Source of the DNA: Beijerinckiaceae bacterium
GTDB taxonomy: Bacteria; Pseudomonadota; Alphaproteobacteria; Rhizobiales; Beijerinckiaceae
Direction of reading: 5' to 3'
Assembly (NCBI GenBank): GCA_004564215.1
Contig: CP024846.1
Span: 1,178,001-1,242,000, forward strand
Length of the DNA: 64,000 bases
Shown here: piece after piece, positions 16,371 to 26,308 of the stretch
Position numbering within the stretch: the stretch's first letter is position 1
Layout of the letters: each line of letters starts with the position of its first letter
The notes under the pieces: generated by a model
Databases searched by the model: none
The model's input: the letters and a program-made list of their open reading frames with translations, nothing else
What the model was told of the DNA's origin: nothing
Position numbers and translations under genes: made by a program

Positions 16371-16384
16371 TTGATTTGCATCAA
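16371..16384 (+). promoter_or_regulatory. FNR/FixK box upstream of ccoN
   Basis: TTGATTTGCATCAA is a perfect match to the FNR/FixK consensus TTGAT-N4-ATCAA. It lies 103 bp before the chosen ccoN ATG, where such an activator site is expected. cbb3 operons in alphaproteobacteria are classically induced at low oxygen by FixK/FnrN. It also supports the downstream ccoN start, since longer in-frame starts would place the box inside the gene. Confidence 0.9.
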
Positions 16385-16487
16385 CGCCCCGCAGCGAGCC
16401 TTCCCGCAAGGTGACGGAAAGGCGTTCACGCGATCCATGACGCTCGCCTCATGGATCCGTTCCACGTGCGCGAACAGGGCTCCATCC

Positions 16488-18158
16488 ATGGCACAAACCA
16501 TATCTCCCGCCAAAAGAATGACCTTTGGCGAAGTTGGGCTCATGATCAGCTTGACTGCTCTGGCTTTGTTTGCAGGAGCGATTGCCCCGAAAGCCTATAC
16601 CCTTCCTTACGCGTTCCACTTGGTATTGATCTGCCTGGCGAGCGCTCTGGCCGTTTTCGCAATTTTCAAGCGCTATTCCGTCCGCGACGCCGCGCCGCCG
16701 GCGCAAACAATCAGCGGGCGACCGAATTATAACTTCGGCCCGGTGAAACTCTGCACCATCGCCGCCATTTTTTGGGGGATCGCGGGCTTCACGGTCGGGC
16801 TCTATCTTTCTCTGGAGCTTGCCTTCCCGGCGTTCAATCTCGACCTGCCATGGATCAACTTCGGAAGATTGCGGCCGCTCCATACTTCAGCAGTGATCTT
16901 CGCCTTTGGCGGCAACATACTGCTGGCGACCTCTTTCTATGTCGTGCAGCGGACATGCCGCGCCCGCCTCGCGGGTGATCTCGCGCCCTGGTTTGTGGCG
17001 GTCGGCTATAATGTTTTCATCCTCATCGCTGGCACGGGCTACCTCCTGGGTATCACCCACTCAAAGGAATATGCCGAGCCCGAATGGTATGCCGATATTC
17101 TTCTTGTCGTCATCTGGGTCACCTATTTCCTTGTCTTTCTCGCGACGATCATGAAGCGCGCGGAGCCGCACATCTATGTGGCGAACTGGTTCTATCTCGC
17201 CTTTATCGTCACAATCGCGGTGCTTGTGCTGGCCAATAATGCCGCCATTCCGGTGTCTATCTATTCATCGAAATCCTATATCGTCTGGTCGGGCGTGCAG
17301 GATGCTATGATCCAATGGTGGTACGGCCATAACGCCGTCGGCTTCTTTCTTACAGCCGGCTTCCTGGCCATCATGTATTACTTCGTGCCCAAGCGCGCCG
17401 ATCGGCCGATCTATTCCTATCGGCTATCCATCGTGCATTTCTGGTCGCTGATTTTTCTCTACATCTGGGCCGGCCCGCATCATCTGCATTACACCGCGCT
17501 GCCGGATTGGGCGCAGACGCTCGGCATGACCTTTTCGATCATTCTTTGGATGCCCTCCTGGGGCGGCATGATCAACGGTTTGATGACCCTCTCGGGCGCT
17601 TGGGACAAGCTCAGAACCGACCCCGTCCTGCGCATGCTGGTGGTCTCCGTCGCCTTCTATGGCATGTCCACCTTCGAGGGGCCGCTCATGTCGATCAAGT
17701 CGGTCAACTCACTCAGCCATTATACCGATTGGGGGATTGGCCACGTGCATTCAGGCAGCCTCGGCTGGGTCGGCTTTGTCTCGTTCGGAGCGCTTTATTG
17801 CATGGTTCCCTGGTTGTGGAACCGCAAGGGGCTGTATTCGCTGAAGCTGGTCAATTGGCATTTCTGGATTTCGACGATTGGAATCGTGTTTTACGTCTCG
17901 TCCATGTGGGTCGCCGGCATCATGCAAGGCCTGATGTGGCGCGCTTATACCGCGCTCGGCTTTCTCGAATATTCCTTCGTTGAAACCACCGAAGCGTTGC
18001 ACCCAATGTATGAGATCCGGGCGTTCGGCGGATTTCTCTTCCTCGTCGGGGCGTTGCTGATGGCGTTCAATCTCTTCAAGACAATCGCCTCGCCCGACGC
18101 CTGCGCGGTTCCGGAAGAAAGCGCTGCCGCCAAAATTCGCTTTGCCGCGGCAGAGTAG
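16488..18158 (+). CDS. ccoN: Cytochrome cbb3 oxidase subunit I
   Basis: 556 aa from ATG 16488. The haem-copper oxidase core has about 12 membrane helices. [18 protein letters not shown] (126-143) holds a haem b ligand, His132. [20 protein letters not shown] is the CuB/cross-linked Tyr-His region, [17 protein letters not shown] carries the paired CuB histidines, and [12 protein letters not shown] carries the distal haem ligands. This is the catalytic subunit of the high-affinity terminal oxidase that reduces O2 and pumps protons in microaerobic respiration. It is the first gene of the ccoNOQP-GHIS-ccoA operon, under the FixK/FNR box. Confidence 0.97.
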   Translation: MAQTISPAKRMTFGEVGLMISLTALALFAGAIAPKAYTLPYAFHLVLICLASALAVFAIFKRYSVRDAAPPAQTISGRPNYNFGPVKLCTIAAIFWGIAGFTVGLYLSLELAFPAFNLDLPWINFGRLRPLHTSAVIFAFGGNILLATSFYVVQRTCRARLAGDLAPWFVAVGYNVFILIAGTGYLLGITHSKEYAEPEWYADILLVVIWVTYFLVFLATIMKRAEPHIYVANWFYLAFIVTIAVLVLANNAAIPVSIYSSKSYIVWSGVQDAMIQWWYGHNAVGFFLTAGFLAIMYYFVPKRADRPIYSYRLSIVHFWSLIFLYIWAGPHHLHYTALPDWAQTLGMTFSIILWMPSWGGMINGLMTLSGAWDKLRTDPVLRMLVVSVAFYGMSTFEGPLMSIKSVNSLSHYTDWGIGHVHSGSLGWVGFVSFGALYCMVPWLWNRKGLYSLKLVNWHFWISTIGIVFYVSSMWVAGIMQGLMWRAYTALGFLEYSFVETTEALHPMYEIRAFGGFLFLVGALLMAFNLFKTIASPDACAVPEESAAAKIRFAAAE

Positions 18159-18168
18159 GAGAAAAGAC

Positions 18169-18924
18169 GTGACCAGCTCCAGCCAAAGCCGCTCGTTTTG
18201 GGTCCGCTTCCAAGTCATCGAGAAGAACTCGATCCTGCTTGTGCTCGGAATCCTTTTGGTGATCTCGATCGGCGGGCTCGTCGAGGTGATCCCGCTGTTC
18301 TACCTCAAGAGCACAATCGAGAAGGTCGATGGCGTACGGCCCTATACGCCGCTCGAACTCGCCGGCTTCAACATCTATGTGAGGGAAGGCTGCTACACCT
18401 GTCACTCGCAAATGATCCGTCCCCTCCGCGACGAGGTCGAGCGCTATGGTCATTACTCGCTGGCTGCCGAAAGCATGTATGACCATCCCTTCCAATGGGG
18501 CTCAAAGCGCAACGGGCCGGACCTCGCGCGAGTCGGTGGAAAATATTCGGACGATTGGCAACGCGAGCATTTGCGGGATCCCCGTTCGGTTGTGCCCGGC
18601 TCGATCATGCCAGGCTACGCTTTCCTTGAGGGAACCAATTTGGACGGTGCCCATATCAGTGACGATCTAAAGGCACTCGCCGTGACCGGCGTGCCTTACT
18701 CGCCTGAGATGATCAAGAACGGGCAAGCCGATCTCAAAGCGCAGGGCACGGCCGAGGGTCCCGGCACGGCGGAATTTCAGAAACGCTATCCAAAGGCGAT
18801 CATACGCGATCTTGGCGCCGACAAAGGCAGGCTGACCGAGGCCGATGCGCTCATCGCCTATCTGCAGCGTCTCGGGACGCAGATAGATTTCAAGATTTAC
18901 GACGATAAGGCCAATATCAGATGA
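18169..18924 (+). CDS. ccoO: Cytochrome cbb3 oxidase mono-haem subunit II
   Basis: 251 aa from a GTG preceded by AGGAGAA; the gap from ccoN is 10 bp. An N-terminal membrane anchor (SILLVLGILLVISIGGLVEV) is followed by one c-type haem site GCYTCHSQMIRP and the axial Met region PGSIMPGYAF. It passes electrons from CcoP to CcoN in the periplasm. Confidence 0.97.
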   Translation: MTSSSQSRSFWVRFQVIEKNSILLVLGILLVISIGGLVEVIPLFYLKSTIEKVDGVRPYTPLELAGFNIYVREGCYTCHSQMIRPLRDEVERYGHYSLAAESMYDHPFQWGSKRNGPDLARVGGKYSDDWQREHLRDPRSVVPGSIMPGYAFLEGTNLDGAHISDDLKALAVTGVPYSPEMIKNGQADLKAQGTAEGPGTAEFQKRYPKAIIRDLGADKGRLTEADALIAYLQRLGTQIDFKIYDDKANIR

Positions 18925-18933
18925 GGCGGAGTC

Positions 18934-19086
18934 ATGTCGACATATGAGAGTTGGCGCCAGTTCGCGGCCGCCTGGGGCGTCGCCTATTTCGGGGTGATCT
19001 TCTTTATCGCATTGGTTTACGCCCTGCTGCCGTCCAACCGCCACGCATTCGATGAAGCCGCTCGTATTCCGTTGAGAGAGGATTAA
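18934..19086 (+). CDS. ccoQ: Cytochrome cbb3 oxidase small subunit IV
   Basis: 50 aa, between ccoO and ccoP as usual. It starts MSTYESWRQFAAAWGVAYF, spans the membrane once, and ends with the polar tail RIPLRED. CcoQ stabilises the assembled oxidase, notably its CcoP contact. A GGCGGAG ribosome binding site lies just upstream. Confidence 0.93.
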   Translation: MSTYESWRQFAAAWGVAYFGVIFFIALVYALLPSNRHAFDEAARIPLRED

Positions 19087-19089
19087 GCC

Positions 19090-19971
19090 ATGCCCGAGCA
19101 AAAACATGGCGAAATCGACGCTCATAGTGGAACGCCAACCACGGGCCACGAGTGGGACGGCATCAAAGAGCTCAACACGCCTTTGCCGCGCTGGTGGCTC
19201 AACACATTTTATGCCTGCATCGTCTGGGCTATCGGCTATTGGCTGGTCTATCCCGCCTGGCCGCTCCTCAACGGCTACACGCATGGTCTTGCCAATTGGA
19301 GTTCCCGCGTCGCGATTGGCGAGGATCTGAATGAACTGAAAGCCCTGCGCGGCGACATGAACGAAAGCATCGCCACCGCCTCGCTGGCCAAGATCGAAAA
19401 TTCGCCTGAGCTTTTGGCTTTCGCCCGCGCCCAAGGCAGCGCGGCCTTCGCACTTCATTGTTCGACCTGCCATGGGGCCGGCGGGCAAGGATCCAAAGGC
19501 TACCCCAATCTCAACGCCGACCGCTGGATTTGGGGCGGAACTCTTGAGGCCATACAGACAACGATCACGCATGGGGTCAGATGGGACGCCGATCCCGAAA
19601 CCCATGCGTCCGCGATGCCTGCTTTCGGACGCGACTCCTTATTGTCTAAGTCCGAAATCGCGAATGTCGCCGACTACGTCCGCACATGGTCCGGCAATGC
19701 GCCTCCGCAAAGCGCGGATCTCGCTGAGGGGCAGCGTCTCTTCGGCCAAAACTGCGCGACCTGTCATGGCGAAGATGGCAAGGGGAATGTCGAGCTAGGC
19801 GCACCAAATCTGACGACCCAGGTCTGGCTCTACGGACCTTCCAAAGCCGCCATCATCGATCGTATCCAAAACGGTGGCGGCGGGGTTATGCCGGCCTGGT
19901 CAGGCCGGCTCGACCCAACAACCATCAAGGCCCTCACAATCTATGTCCACACCCTCGGCGGTGGAAAGTGA
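19090..19971 (+). CDS. ccoP: Cytochrome cbb3 oxidase di-haem subunit III
   Basis: 293 aa. The N-terminus starts near HEWDGIKELNTPLPRWWL, the classic CcoP opening, followed by a membrane helix (about 38-60). Two cytochrome c domains have haem sites CSTCH (124-128) and CATCH (222-226), each with a downstream Met ligand (SAMPAFG, GVMPAWSG). It accepts electrons from cytochrome c. The start is three bases after the ccoQ stop. Confidence 0.97.
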   Translation: MPEQKHGEIDAHSGTPTTGHEWDGIKELNTPLPRWWLNTFYACIVWAIGYWLVYPAWPLLNGYTHGLANWSSRVAIGEDLNELKALRGDMNESIATASLAKIENSPELLAFARAQGSAAFALHCSTCHGAGGQGSKGYPNLNADRWIWGGTLEAIQTTITHGVRWDADPETHASAMPAFGRDSLLSKSEIANVADYVRTWSGNAPPQSADLAEGQRLFGQNCATCHGEDGKGNVELGAPNLTTQVWLYGPSKAAIIDRIQNGGGGVMPAWSGRLDPTTIKALTIYVHTLGGGK

Positions 19972-20004
19972 GCCCCCTGGGCATGAAAGCGAAAGTATGC
20001 TGAC

Positions 20005-21459
20005 GTGACGACGGTTCAACTCCAAACGCAGGACGATAGCCCCGATCTGCCGCTTTACGTATCGGCGCCGAAGGTCTATCCGCAACGCGTGCACGGTGTT
20101 TACCGCCGGATCAAATGGGCTCTCCTGATTGTCACGCTGGGCATTTATTATCTCCTGCCTTTCGTGCGTTGGAACCGTGGTCCGAATGAGCCATCGCAGG
20201 CCGTCCTGGTGGATCTTGCGCACCGGAAATTCTATTTCTTCTTCATCGAAATCTGGCCGCAGGAAGTCTACTACCTCACTGGGCTGCTGATCTTGGCAGC
20301 GATGACCCTGTTCCTGATGAACGCCTTGGCGGGGCGCGTCTGGTGTGGCTATCTCTGCCCTCAAACGATCTGGACCGATCTTTTCCTGGCAACGGAACGC
20401 CTCATCGAGGGAGACCGGCGCGAGCGGATGCTGAAGGACGCGGGTCCCTGGACGCTTGCACGGGTTCGAGAAAAAACCCTCAAGCATTTTACTTGGCTCA
20501 TGATTGCGTGGTGGACCGGCGGCGCCTGGGTCAATTATTTCGCCGATGCTCCAACGCTGGTGCATGATCTGGCAACTTTCCAGGCGCCGGTTGTTTCTTA
20601 TGTTTGGATCGGCATCCTCACCTTCACGACCTATGTCCTGGCCGGCTTCATGCGGGAGCAAGTGTGCCTTTACATGTGTCCTTGGCCCCGCATTCAGGCG
20701 GCCCTCACCGACGAATATGCGCTAAATGTCATGTATCGTCTTGATCGGGGCGAACCGCGGACCTCGTTCAAAAAATCCTTGGCCCTGCGGGCAAAAGGCG
20801 AACATCCCGGCGATTGCATTGACTGCAGCCAATGCGTGGCGGTCTGTCCGACGGGCGTCGACATTCGCCAGGGAGCAAACCTAGGCTGTATCCAATGCGG
20901 ACTTTGCATCGACGCTTGCGACAGTATCATGGAAAAAATCGGCCGCCCGCCGCGCCTCATCGCCTATGACACGGACGTCAATGTCGCGCGTCGCGTCGCA
21001 GGAAAAGCGAATATCTTTAAGCCGATCCGCAGCCGGACCGTTTTATATGGGACCATTATTGCATTGGTGGGAGCGGTCATGCTGTTGGCCCTGGCAAACC
21101 GCACGAACCTGTCGGTCAGCGCCATGCACGATCGCAATCCGATGTTCGTCAAAACCGCCGATGGCTCCATCCGCAATGCACTGACCCTTCACATCGTCAA
21201 CCGCAAGCCAATGGCACGTCGGTTTGCAATCGAGGCGGCCGGTTTCGACCCCGCGCATGTCGAAGCGGTGGGTGCCACGAAGGGCGCCGATGGCTGGCCA
21301 GTTGTTGAGGTTGGGCCAGATCAGATCCGCGAACTGCGCATGCTTGTGACCGTGCCGGGCGCTACGCATCCGCCGCCGAAGCAAGACCTCGCATTCACGG
21401 TGGTTGACGTGGCCAGCGGCGAAAAAGCAATGACGACGGATAATTTTATAGCACCATGA
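20005..21459 (+). CDS. ccoG: CcoG/FixG, polyferredoxin-type cbb3 assembly protein
   Basis: 484 aa from a GTG; the upstream ribosome binding site is weak. Several N-terminal membrane helices (VWCGYLCPQTIWTDLFL) precede two 4Fe-4S sites from Cys271 on: CIDCSQCVAVCP and CIQCGLCIDACD. The C-terminal periplasmic domain is Ig-like. CcoG is a cupric reductase that supplies Cu(I) for cbb3 oxidase assembly (known for the family). Confidence 0.95.
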   Translation: MTTVQLQTQDDSPDLPLYVSAPKVYPQRVHGVYRRIKWALLIVTLGIYYLLPFVRWNRGPNEPSQAVLVDLAHRKFYFFFIEIWPQEVYYLTGLLILAAMTLFLMNALAGRVWCGYLCPQTIWTDLFLATERLIEGDRRERMLKDAGPWTLARVREKTLKHFTWLMIAWWTGGAWVNYFADAPTLVHDLATFQAPVVSYVWIGILTFTTYVLAGFMREQVCLYMCPWPRIQAALTDEYALNVMYRLDRGEPRTSFKKSLALRAKGEHPGDCIDCSQCVAVCPTGVDIRQGANLGCIQCGLCIDACDSIMEKIGRPPRLIAYDTDVNVARRVAGKANIFKPIRSRTVLYGTIIALVGAVMLLALANRTNLSVSAMHDRNPMFVKTADGSIRNALTLHIVNRKPMARRFAIEAAGFDPAHVEAVGATKGADGWPVVEVGPDQIRELRMLVTVPGATHPPPKQDLAFTVVDVASGEKAMTTDNFIAP

Positions 21460-21475
21460 CAAAGGAGTGAGACGC

Positions 21476-21982
21476 ATGTCGAGGAACGATGTCATGCAAA
21501 CCGCCGGCTTCACGCTCCGCGGTTGGATGGTTCTGACGCTCCTGCTCAATTTTTTTGGTGTCGTTGCTGGCGTCAACGCGGTGATGATCCATTATGCGGT
21601 CTCCACGTTCCGCGGCGAACAGGAAGCAAGCCCTTACGAACATGGGCTTGCATTTAACAAGGATATCGAAGCTGCGCGGGAGCAGGAAGCTCTGGGCTGG
21701 AAGGTTTCCGCCAGCGTTTCACGCAACATCGGTGGCGCCGCTCTGGTGGAAGTTGTCGTGAGGGACGCTGCGCAGTTGCCGGTGACGGGGCTCGCCTTCG
21801 CGGGCGAGCTCGACTCGCCGGCCGACAAAAAACTCGACAAGCATCTTATGCTTGCCGAGGCCGGCCCAGGCGTCTACTCCGGGAGCGTCGCCGCCAATGC
21901 CGGTCAGTGGGATTTGCTGCTGGAGGCCAGTCGAGATGGAGCACCCATGTTCCGCTCGAAGAACCGCGTTTTGTTGCATTAG
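21476..21982 (+). CDS. ccoH: CcoH/FixH, cbb3 oxidase assembly protein
   Basis: 168 aa from ATG 21476, with AAAGGAG nine bases upstream. One N-terminal membrane helix (GWMVLTLLLNFFGVVAGVNAV) with the FixH pattern NAVMIHYAVSTFRG precedes a periplasmic domain (YEHGLAFNKDIEAAREQEAL). It stabilises the oxidase during assembly, together with CcoI. The ccoI start is 8 bp after its stop. Confidence 0.93.
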   Translation: MSRNDVMQTAGFTLRGWMVLTLLLNFFGVVAGVNAVMIHYAVSTFRGEQEASPYEHGLAFNKDIEAAREQEALGWKVSASVSRNIGGAALVEVVVRDAAQLPVTGLAFAGELDSPADKKLDKHLMLAEAGPGVYSGSVAANAGQWDLLLEASRDGAPMFRSKNRVLLH

Positions 21983-21990
21983 AGGATGCA

Positions 21991-24249
21991 ATGACATTGG
22001 CGCTCGATCTCTCTTCGCTCATCCAGCATCGTGAGGATGGTTCGGCGCACATAGACCTCGCGGTTGAGGGAATCGTGGATGCCGCGTCGCTCCGCGCCAT
22101 CGAGAGCGCATTGGCCAAGCTGCCGGGGATCACTCGTGCCCGCGTGAATTTTACGGATCGTCGCCTATTCGTGGAATGGACGGATCCAGCGTTCGATCCA
22201 GCGCGAATTGTCGATGACCTCGCCGCGCTCGGCTACCGCGCCCATCCTTTTGCATCGCAGGCGGGCGAGGATGCCGAAAGCGCGCAGGCGCGATGGCTTT
22301 TGCGCTGCCTGGCGGTCGCGGTCTTTGCCGCCATGAATATCATGCTGCTCTCGGTCGCGGTCTGGGCTGGCAATGTCAGCGACATCACGCCGGAGACGCG
22401 GGATTTCTTCCACTGGCTGTCCGGACTTATCGTACTCCCCGCCGCCGCCTTTGCCGGACAACCCTTCTTTCGCAGCGCCATCCGGGCCATTCGCGCCAGG
22501 GCGCTCAATATGGACGTCCCGATTTCCCTAGGGATTCTTCTCGCCCTGTCTATGTCGGTGGTCGAGACCGCCCACCACGCCGAGCATGCCTATTTCGACA
22601 GCGCGATCATGCTGCTCGTCTTTCTGCTTGCCGGCCGCTATCTCGACCACGCGATGCGGCGAAAGACGCGAGCCTTTGCGGCAAATCTCTCGGCGCTCCG
22701 TGCTCCCACCGCGTTACGAATCGGGCCGAGCGGTGCAATGACCACCGTTCCCGCCGCGGCATTGGCGGCCGGTGAACTCGTGCTCGTCGGCCCAGGCGAG
22801 CGCGTCCCGGTCGATGGCACCGTCGTCTCAGGGCATTCGGAGATCGACCAGAGTCTTGTGACCGGGGAGACCGCCTTCTCAATCGCCTCGGTCGGAACCG
22901 AGGTTTACGCCGGAACGCTGAATTTCAGCGGCGCCCTTCAAATTCGTGTGCGCGCTGTCGCGGGCGGCACGCTGCTTGACGAGATTGAAAGGCTGACGGA
23001 AAGCGCGGTCTCGCAAAAGACTCGCTATGTGCAACTGGCCGACCGGGCGGCGCGGCTCTACGCGCCGGTCGTCCACGCAACGGCCATTTTGACCGCCTTG
23101 GGCTGGCTCCTCGCCGGCGCCTCCGCGCATGACGCGATCGTCACGGCGATCACAGTGCTGATAATCACCTGTCCTTGCGCTTTGGCGCTCGCCGTCCCCG
23201 CCGTTCAGGTCGTTGCCGCAGGAGCCCTGTTCCGGTCGGGAGTCTTGCTCAACGCGGGCGACGCGATTGAGCGCATGGCCGAAATCGATACAATTGTGTT
23301 CGACAAGACAGGGACCCTGACCCTGCCAGAAGCGGGCATCGCCAATGCCGACGAGGTGGTGCCGCAGACTGTCGAACTCGCGGCGCGGTTGGCTCTATCG
23401 AGCCGCCATCCGCTCGCGCGGGCGCTCGCGACTTTGGCGCGCAATCGCGTACCAGTTGAAGATTGCCACGAGGAGCCGGGCCAAGGCGTTCGCGCGATCA
23501 TCGACGGGGTCGAAGCGCGGCTCGGCGACGCCGGATTTTGCGATCTCGAAGACGAGGCGGATCGTTCACGCGATTTATATCCCGAGGCCTCCGTTATTGC
23601 GTTTCGACAGGGTGCCAACTGCGCTGTTTTCCGCATTCGGCAGAGGCTTCGTCCCGACGCGGTGGAGGTCATTGCGGCGCTACGATCGCGGAACCTCCCC
23701 ATTATCGTGGTTTCGGGCGACCGCGCGCCCGCGGTGCAAGCCTGCGCCCATGATCTCGGACTGAGCGATTGGCACGCCCAATTCAAACCTGCGGACAAGG
23801 TCGCCTTTCTTGCCAGGCTGAAAGCGCAGGGCCGCAAGGTCCTCATGGTCGGCGATGGGATGAACGACGCGCCGGCTCTTGCCGCTGCGCACGCCTCCCT
23901 GTCACCGATTTTTGCCTCTGGTATCACACAGGCGGCCGCCGACGCACTTTTCCTCGGTGACCGGCTTGCCCCCGTCGTCGCGGCCATCGACATCGCCCGC
24001 CAGGCGAAGACCCTCATGCGGCAGAATTTATGGTTTGCCGTCCTCTATAATTCGGTCGCGGTTCCGCTCGCCATGTCGGGCCTTGCGACACCACTGATCG
24101 CCGCCGCCGCCATGTCGGGGTCATCGGTCATCGTCACACTGAATGCGCTTCGAGCCAGGCATGGGAGCAGCCCTTTAGGACCGTCTGGTCTTGAGCCCCT
24201 GCCCACCTCGACAAGCCGCCCCGGCCACCTCAACGAGGCCTTGTCATGA
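21991..24249 (+). CDS. ccoI: CcoI/FixI copper P1B-type ATPase, N-terminal CxxC lost
   Basis: 752 aa from ATG 21991 with AGAGGA upstream. Copper P-type ATPase landmarks are present: the CPC metal site (394-396), phosphorylated Asp438 in DKTGTLT, the HP dipeptide in SSRHPLARAL, and GDGMNDAPALAAA. It moves copper for the CcoN CuB centre. The N-terminal HMA-like domain keeps its fold pattern (HIDLAVEGIVDAASLRAIES), but the usual metal-binding CxxC is replaced: GIVDAAS has no Cys. The gene ends in an ATGA overlap with ccoS. Confidence 0.94.
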   Translation: MTLALDLSSLIQHREDGSAHIDLAVEGIVDAASLRAIESALAKLPGITRARVNFTDRRLFVEWTDPAFDPARIVDDLAALGYRAHPFASQAGEDAESAQARWLLRCLAVAVFAAMNIMLLSVAVWAGNVSDITPETRDFFHWLSGLIVLPAAAFAGQPFFRSAIRAIRARALNMDVPISLGILLALSMSVVETAHHAEHAYFDSAIMLLVFLLAGRYLDHAMRRKTRAFAANLSALRAPTALRIGPSGAMTTVPAAALAAGELVLVGPGERVPVDGTVVSGHSEIDQSLVTGETAFSIASVGTEVYAGTLNFSGALQIRVRAVAGGTLLDEIERLTESAVSQKTRYVQLADRAARLYAPVVHATAILTALGWLLAGASAHDAIVTAITVLIITCPCALALAVPAVQVVAAGALFRSGVLLNAGDAIERMAEIDTIVFDKTGTLTLPEAGIANADEVVPQTVELAARLALSSRHPLARALATLARNRVPVEDCHEEPGQGVRAIIDGVEARLGDAGFCDLEDEADRSRDLYPEASVIAFRQGANCAVFRIRQRLRPDAVEVIAALRSRNLPIIVVSGDRAPAVQACAHDLGLSDWHAQFKPADKVAFLARLKAQGRKVLMVGDGMNDAPALAAAHASLSPIFASGITQAAADALFLGDRLAPVVAAIDIARQAKTLMRQNLWFAVLYNSVAVPLAMSGLATPLIAAAAMSGSSVIVTLNALRARHGSSPLGPSGLEPLPTSTSRPGHLNEALS

Positions 24250-24395
24250 CGATTCTGCTCGTCCTTGTGCCCTTGGCCTTATCGCTTGGTCTACTCGGCC
24301 TTGTCGCCTTTCTGTGGTCGCTCCGCAATGGACAATATGAGGATCTTGACGGTTCGGCCGTGCGGGTTCTTTCCGACGACGATCTCTCGCCGTGA
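24246..24395 (+). CDS. ccoS: CcoS, small cbb3 oxidase maturation protein
   Basis: 49 aa; ATGA overlap with the ccoI stop. It starts MTILLVLVPLALSLGLLG, with one membrane helix ending LWSLRNGQYEDLDG, which is the family signature. It is needed for insertion of haem and CuB into CcoN (known). The stop overlaps the GTG of the next gene. Confidence 0.93.
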   Translation: MTILLVLVPLALSLGLLGLVAFLWSLRNGQYEDLDGSAVRVLSDDDLSP

Positions 24396-25516
24396 GTAAG
24401 ATCACGCAGCGAGGCCGCGCCGGATTGCTGGCATGTGCCTGCGACATCGACCCGCCGGATGAAACAACGCCCGGCGTCCGCGTGCCCGCGCTCGCGCTCA
24501 TTGCGGCGAGTTTCAGCTTTTCCATCGTCGCTCAAGTGCTGGCATTCGCCGTATTGCCATTGGCTGGAGCAATCCTCGCGCCCTCGCCCGCGGCCTCGAC
24601 GATACCCTTCGTTCTGATGCTCATCGGCGCGGCCTTGGCGAGCTTTCCGGCCTCCGTTTTGCCTGGCAAATTCGGTCGCCGCTCGTCCTTCGCGCTTGGC
24701 GCGAGCCTTGGCGTGGCGGGCGCGGCTCTCGGTGCGTGGGGAATTGCCGCGGGCCAGTTCGCGGGTCTTTGCCTCGGTGCATTCTGGCTCGGCACAGCCC
24801 AGGGCTTTGGGCTGTTTTACCGTCATGCGGCGGCGAGCGGGACACAAGCGGGTGCCCGCGCGATCACGCTTGTTCTCGGCGCCGCAAGTCTGGCCGCGAT
24901 CGCTGCCCCCGCGATCATCCGCGTTGCCCAGGAAGTGGCGGGCCCCCTGGCTCCCGCCGCCGTTCTGATCGGGGCCGGGCTGGCGCAACTTGGCGTGTTG
25001 ACGCTCGCCCTTTGGCTTCCCGCCGGCATCGAACTTGCCGAAACGGAGCGAGGCTGGCGGGGCAGTGATACACGCCGCTTTGTGGTCATCAGCGTGGCGG
25101 CGGCATTGGCGTGGCTGGGCATGACTTGGCTCATGGCTGGCGCGCCGCTACTGATGGCGGGCTGCGGGCTTGGCCTTGGAGCCGCCTCCAGCGCAATCTC
25201 GCTGCATGTCCTTGCGATGTATGCCCCGGCAGCCGCGATCGGTGCGACGGGATGGCGTCCCCGCGAAGCGCGGACTGTGGGCGCGGGGCTCGCGCTCTTG
25301 GCGCTGGGCTGCGTCGCGGCGCGTTTCCAGACGACGGCGCCTGGGTTTGATTTCACCCTCATAATAGCTGGCTGCGGGTGGTCGCTCGCCACGCTGGGCG
25401 CAACGCTTTGGATCCACAAGCGGGGCGCCCCGCCCCGCTTGTTGCTCGCGCTGCATGATTTCGGCCTGTTCTCGGGCGCGATCTGCGGCGCGCTTTTGGC
25501 GGGGGCGCTTGCCTAG
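24392..25516 (+). CDS. ccoA: CcoA-type MFS copper importer for cbb3 oxidase biogenesis
   Basis: 374 aa from a GTG that overlaps the ccoS stop by four bases. It is an MFS-type protein with about 12 hydrophobic segments, very rich in Ala, Leu and Gly. Two motif pairs reported as essential in Rhodobacter CcoA are present: MxxxM at 244-248 (MTWLM) and HxxxM at 272-276 (HVLAM). The 28-residue distance between them equals that recalled for CcoA (M233, H261). CcoA brings copper into the cytoplasm for CcoI/CcoG-dependent delivery to CcoN, and the place at the end of the cco operon fits exactly. Confidence 0.8.
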   Translation: MSKITQRGRAGLLACACDIDPPDETTPGVRVPALALIAASFSFSIVAQVLAFAVLPLAGAILAPSPAASTIPFVLMLIGAALASFPASVLPGKFGRRSSFALGASLGVAGAALGAWGIAAGQFAGLCLGAFWLGTAQGFGLFYRHAAASGTQAGARAITLVLGAASLAAIAAPAIIRVAQEVAGPLAPAAVLIGAGLAQLGVLTLALWLPAGIELAETERGWRGSDTRRFVVISVAAALAWLGMTWLMAGAPLLMAGCGLGLGAASSAISLHVLAMYAPAAAIGATGWRPREARTVGAGLALLALGCVAARFQTTAPGFDFTLIIAGCGWSLATLGATLWIHKRGAPPRLLLALHDFGLFSGAICGALLAGALA

Positions 25517-25546
25517 GGAGCTGCTTGTTCGCGCGCTGCCGCAACG

Positions 25547-26308
25547 TCAATTTTTTAGTCGATAGCCCGTCCTAAAAATCCACCACACCGTCACCAGGCA
25601 AAGAGTGAGGAAGACTATGGTCATGCCAAGGCTTAGGCCGACGCCGACATCGGAACTCCCGTAAAAACTCCAACGAAACCCGCTGACCAAATAGACGACC
25701 GGATTGGCCAGCGTGACCGTGCGCCAGAATGGCGGCAGCATGTCGATGGAATAGAAACTTCCGCCCAGGAAGGTCAAGGGCGTGACGATCAGCAATGGCA
25801 CGAGTTGCAACTTCTCGAATCCATCGGCCCAGATACCGATGATGAAACCGAACAGGCTGAAGGTGATGGCGGTGAGGAAAAGAAAGGCCAGCATCCACAG
25901 CGGATGAACGATTTCGAAAGTCACGAACATCCGCGCGGTGATCAAGATGATAAGGCCGAGCAAAATCGACTTGCTGGCGGCGGCTCCCACGTAACCGACG
26001 ACGATTTCGATATAAGAGACGGGAGCCGAGAGGATTTCGTAGATCGTGCCCGAAAACTTCGGGAAAAATATGCCGAAGGACGCATTCGAAATGCTCTGCG
26101 TCAAGAGCGATAGCATGACCAAGCCAGGCACGATGAAGGCGCCGTAATGGATCCCGTCGATCGCCGAAATGCGCGAGCCGATCGCCGCTCCGAAGACAAT
26201 GAAATAGAGGGACGTCGAGATAACCGGCGAGACGATGCTTTGCAGCAGCGTTCGCCAGGTGCGCCGCATTTCAAAAGAGTAGATCGCGCGGATTGCATAA
26301 TAATTCAT
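25547..26308 (-). CDS. ABC-2 type transporter permease
   Basis: 253 aa with six predicted membrane segments and the ABC-2/NodJ-type pattern [20 protein letters not shown] and [20 protein letters not shown]. Its ATG overlaps the stop of the ATP-binding gene (ATGA), so the two form one export system. The cargo is unknown. The gene is convergent with ccoA, 30 bp apart. Confidence 0.88.
   Translation of the reverse strand: MNYYAIRAIYSFEMRRTWRTLLQSIVSPVISTSLYFIVFGAAIGSRISAIDGIHYGAFIVPGLVMLSLLTQSISNASFGIFFPKFSGTIYEILSAPVSYIEIVVGYVGAAASKSILLGLIILITARMFVTFEIVHPLWMLAFLFLTAITFSLFGFIIGIWADGFEKLQLVPLLIVTPLTFLGGSFYSIDMLPPFWRTVTLANPVVYLVSGFRWSFYGSSDVGVGLSLGMTIVFLTLCLVTVWWIFRTGYRLKN

Noticed and set aside
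16338..16487. Longer N-terminus for CcoN
   Set aside because: The extension would cover the FNR/FixK box at 16371-16384 and does not resemble CcoN starts.
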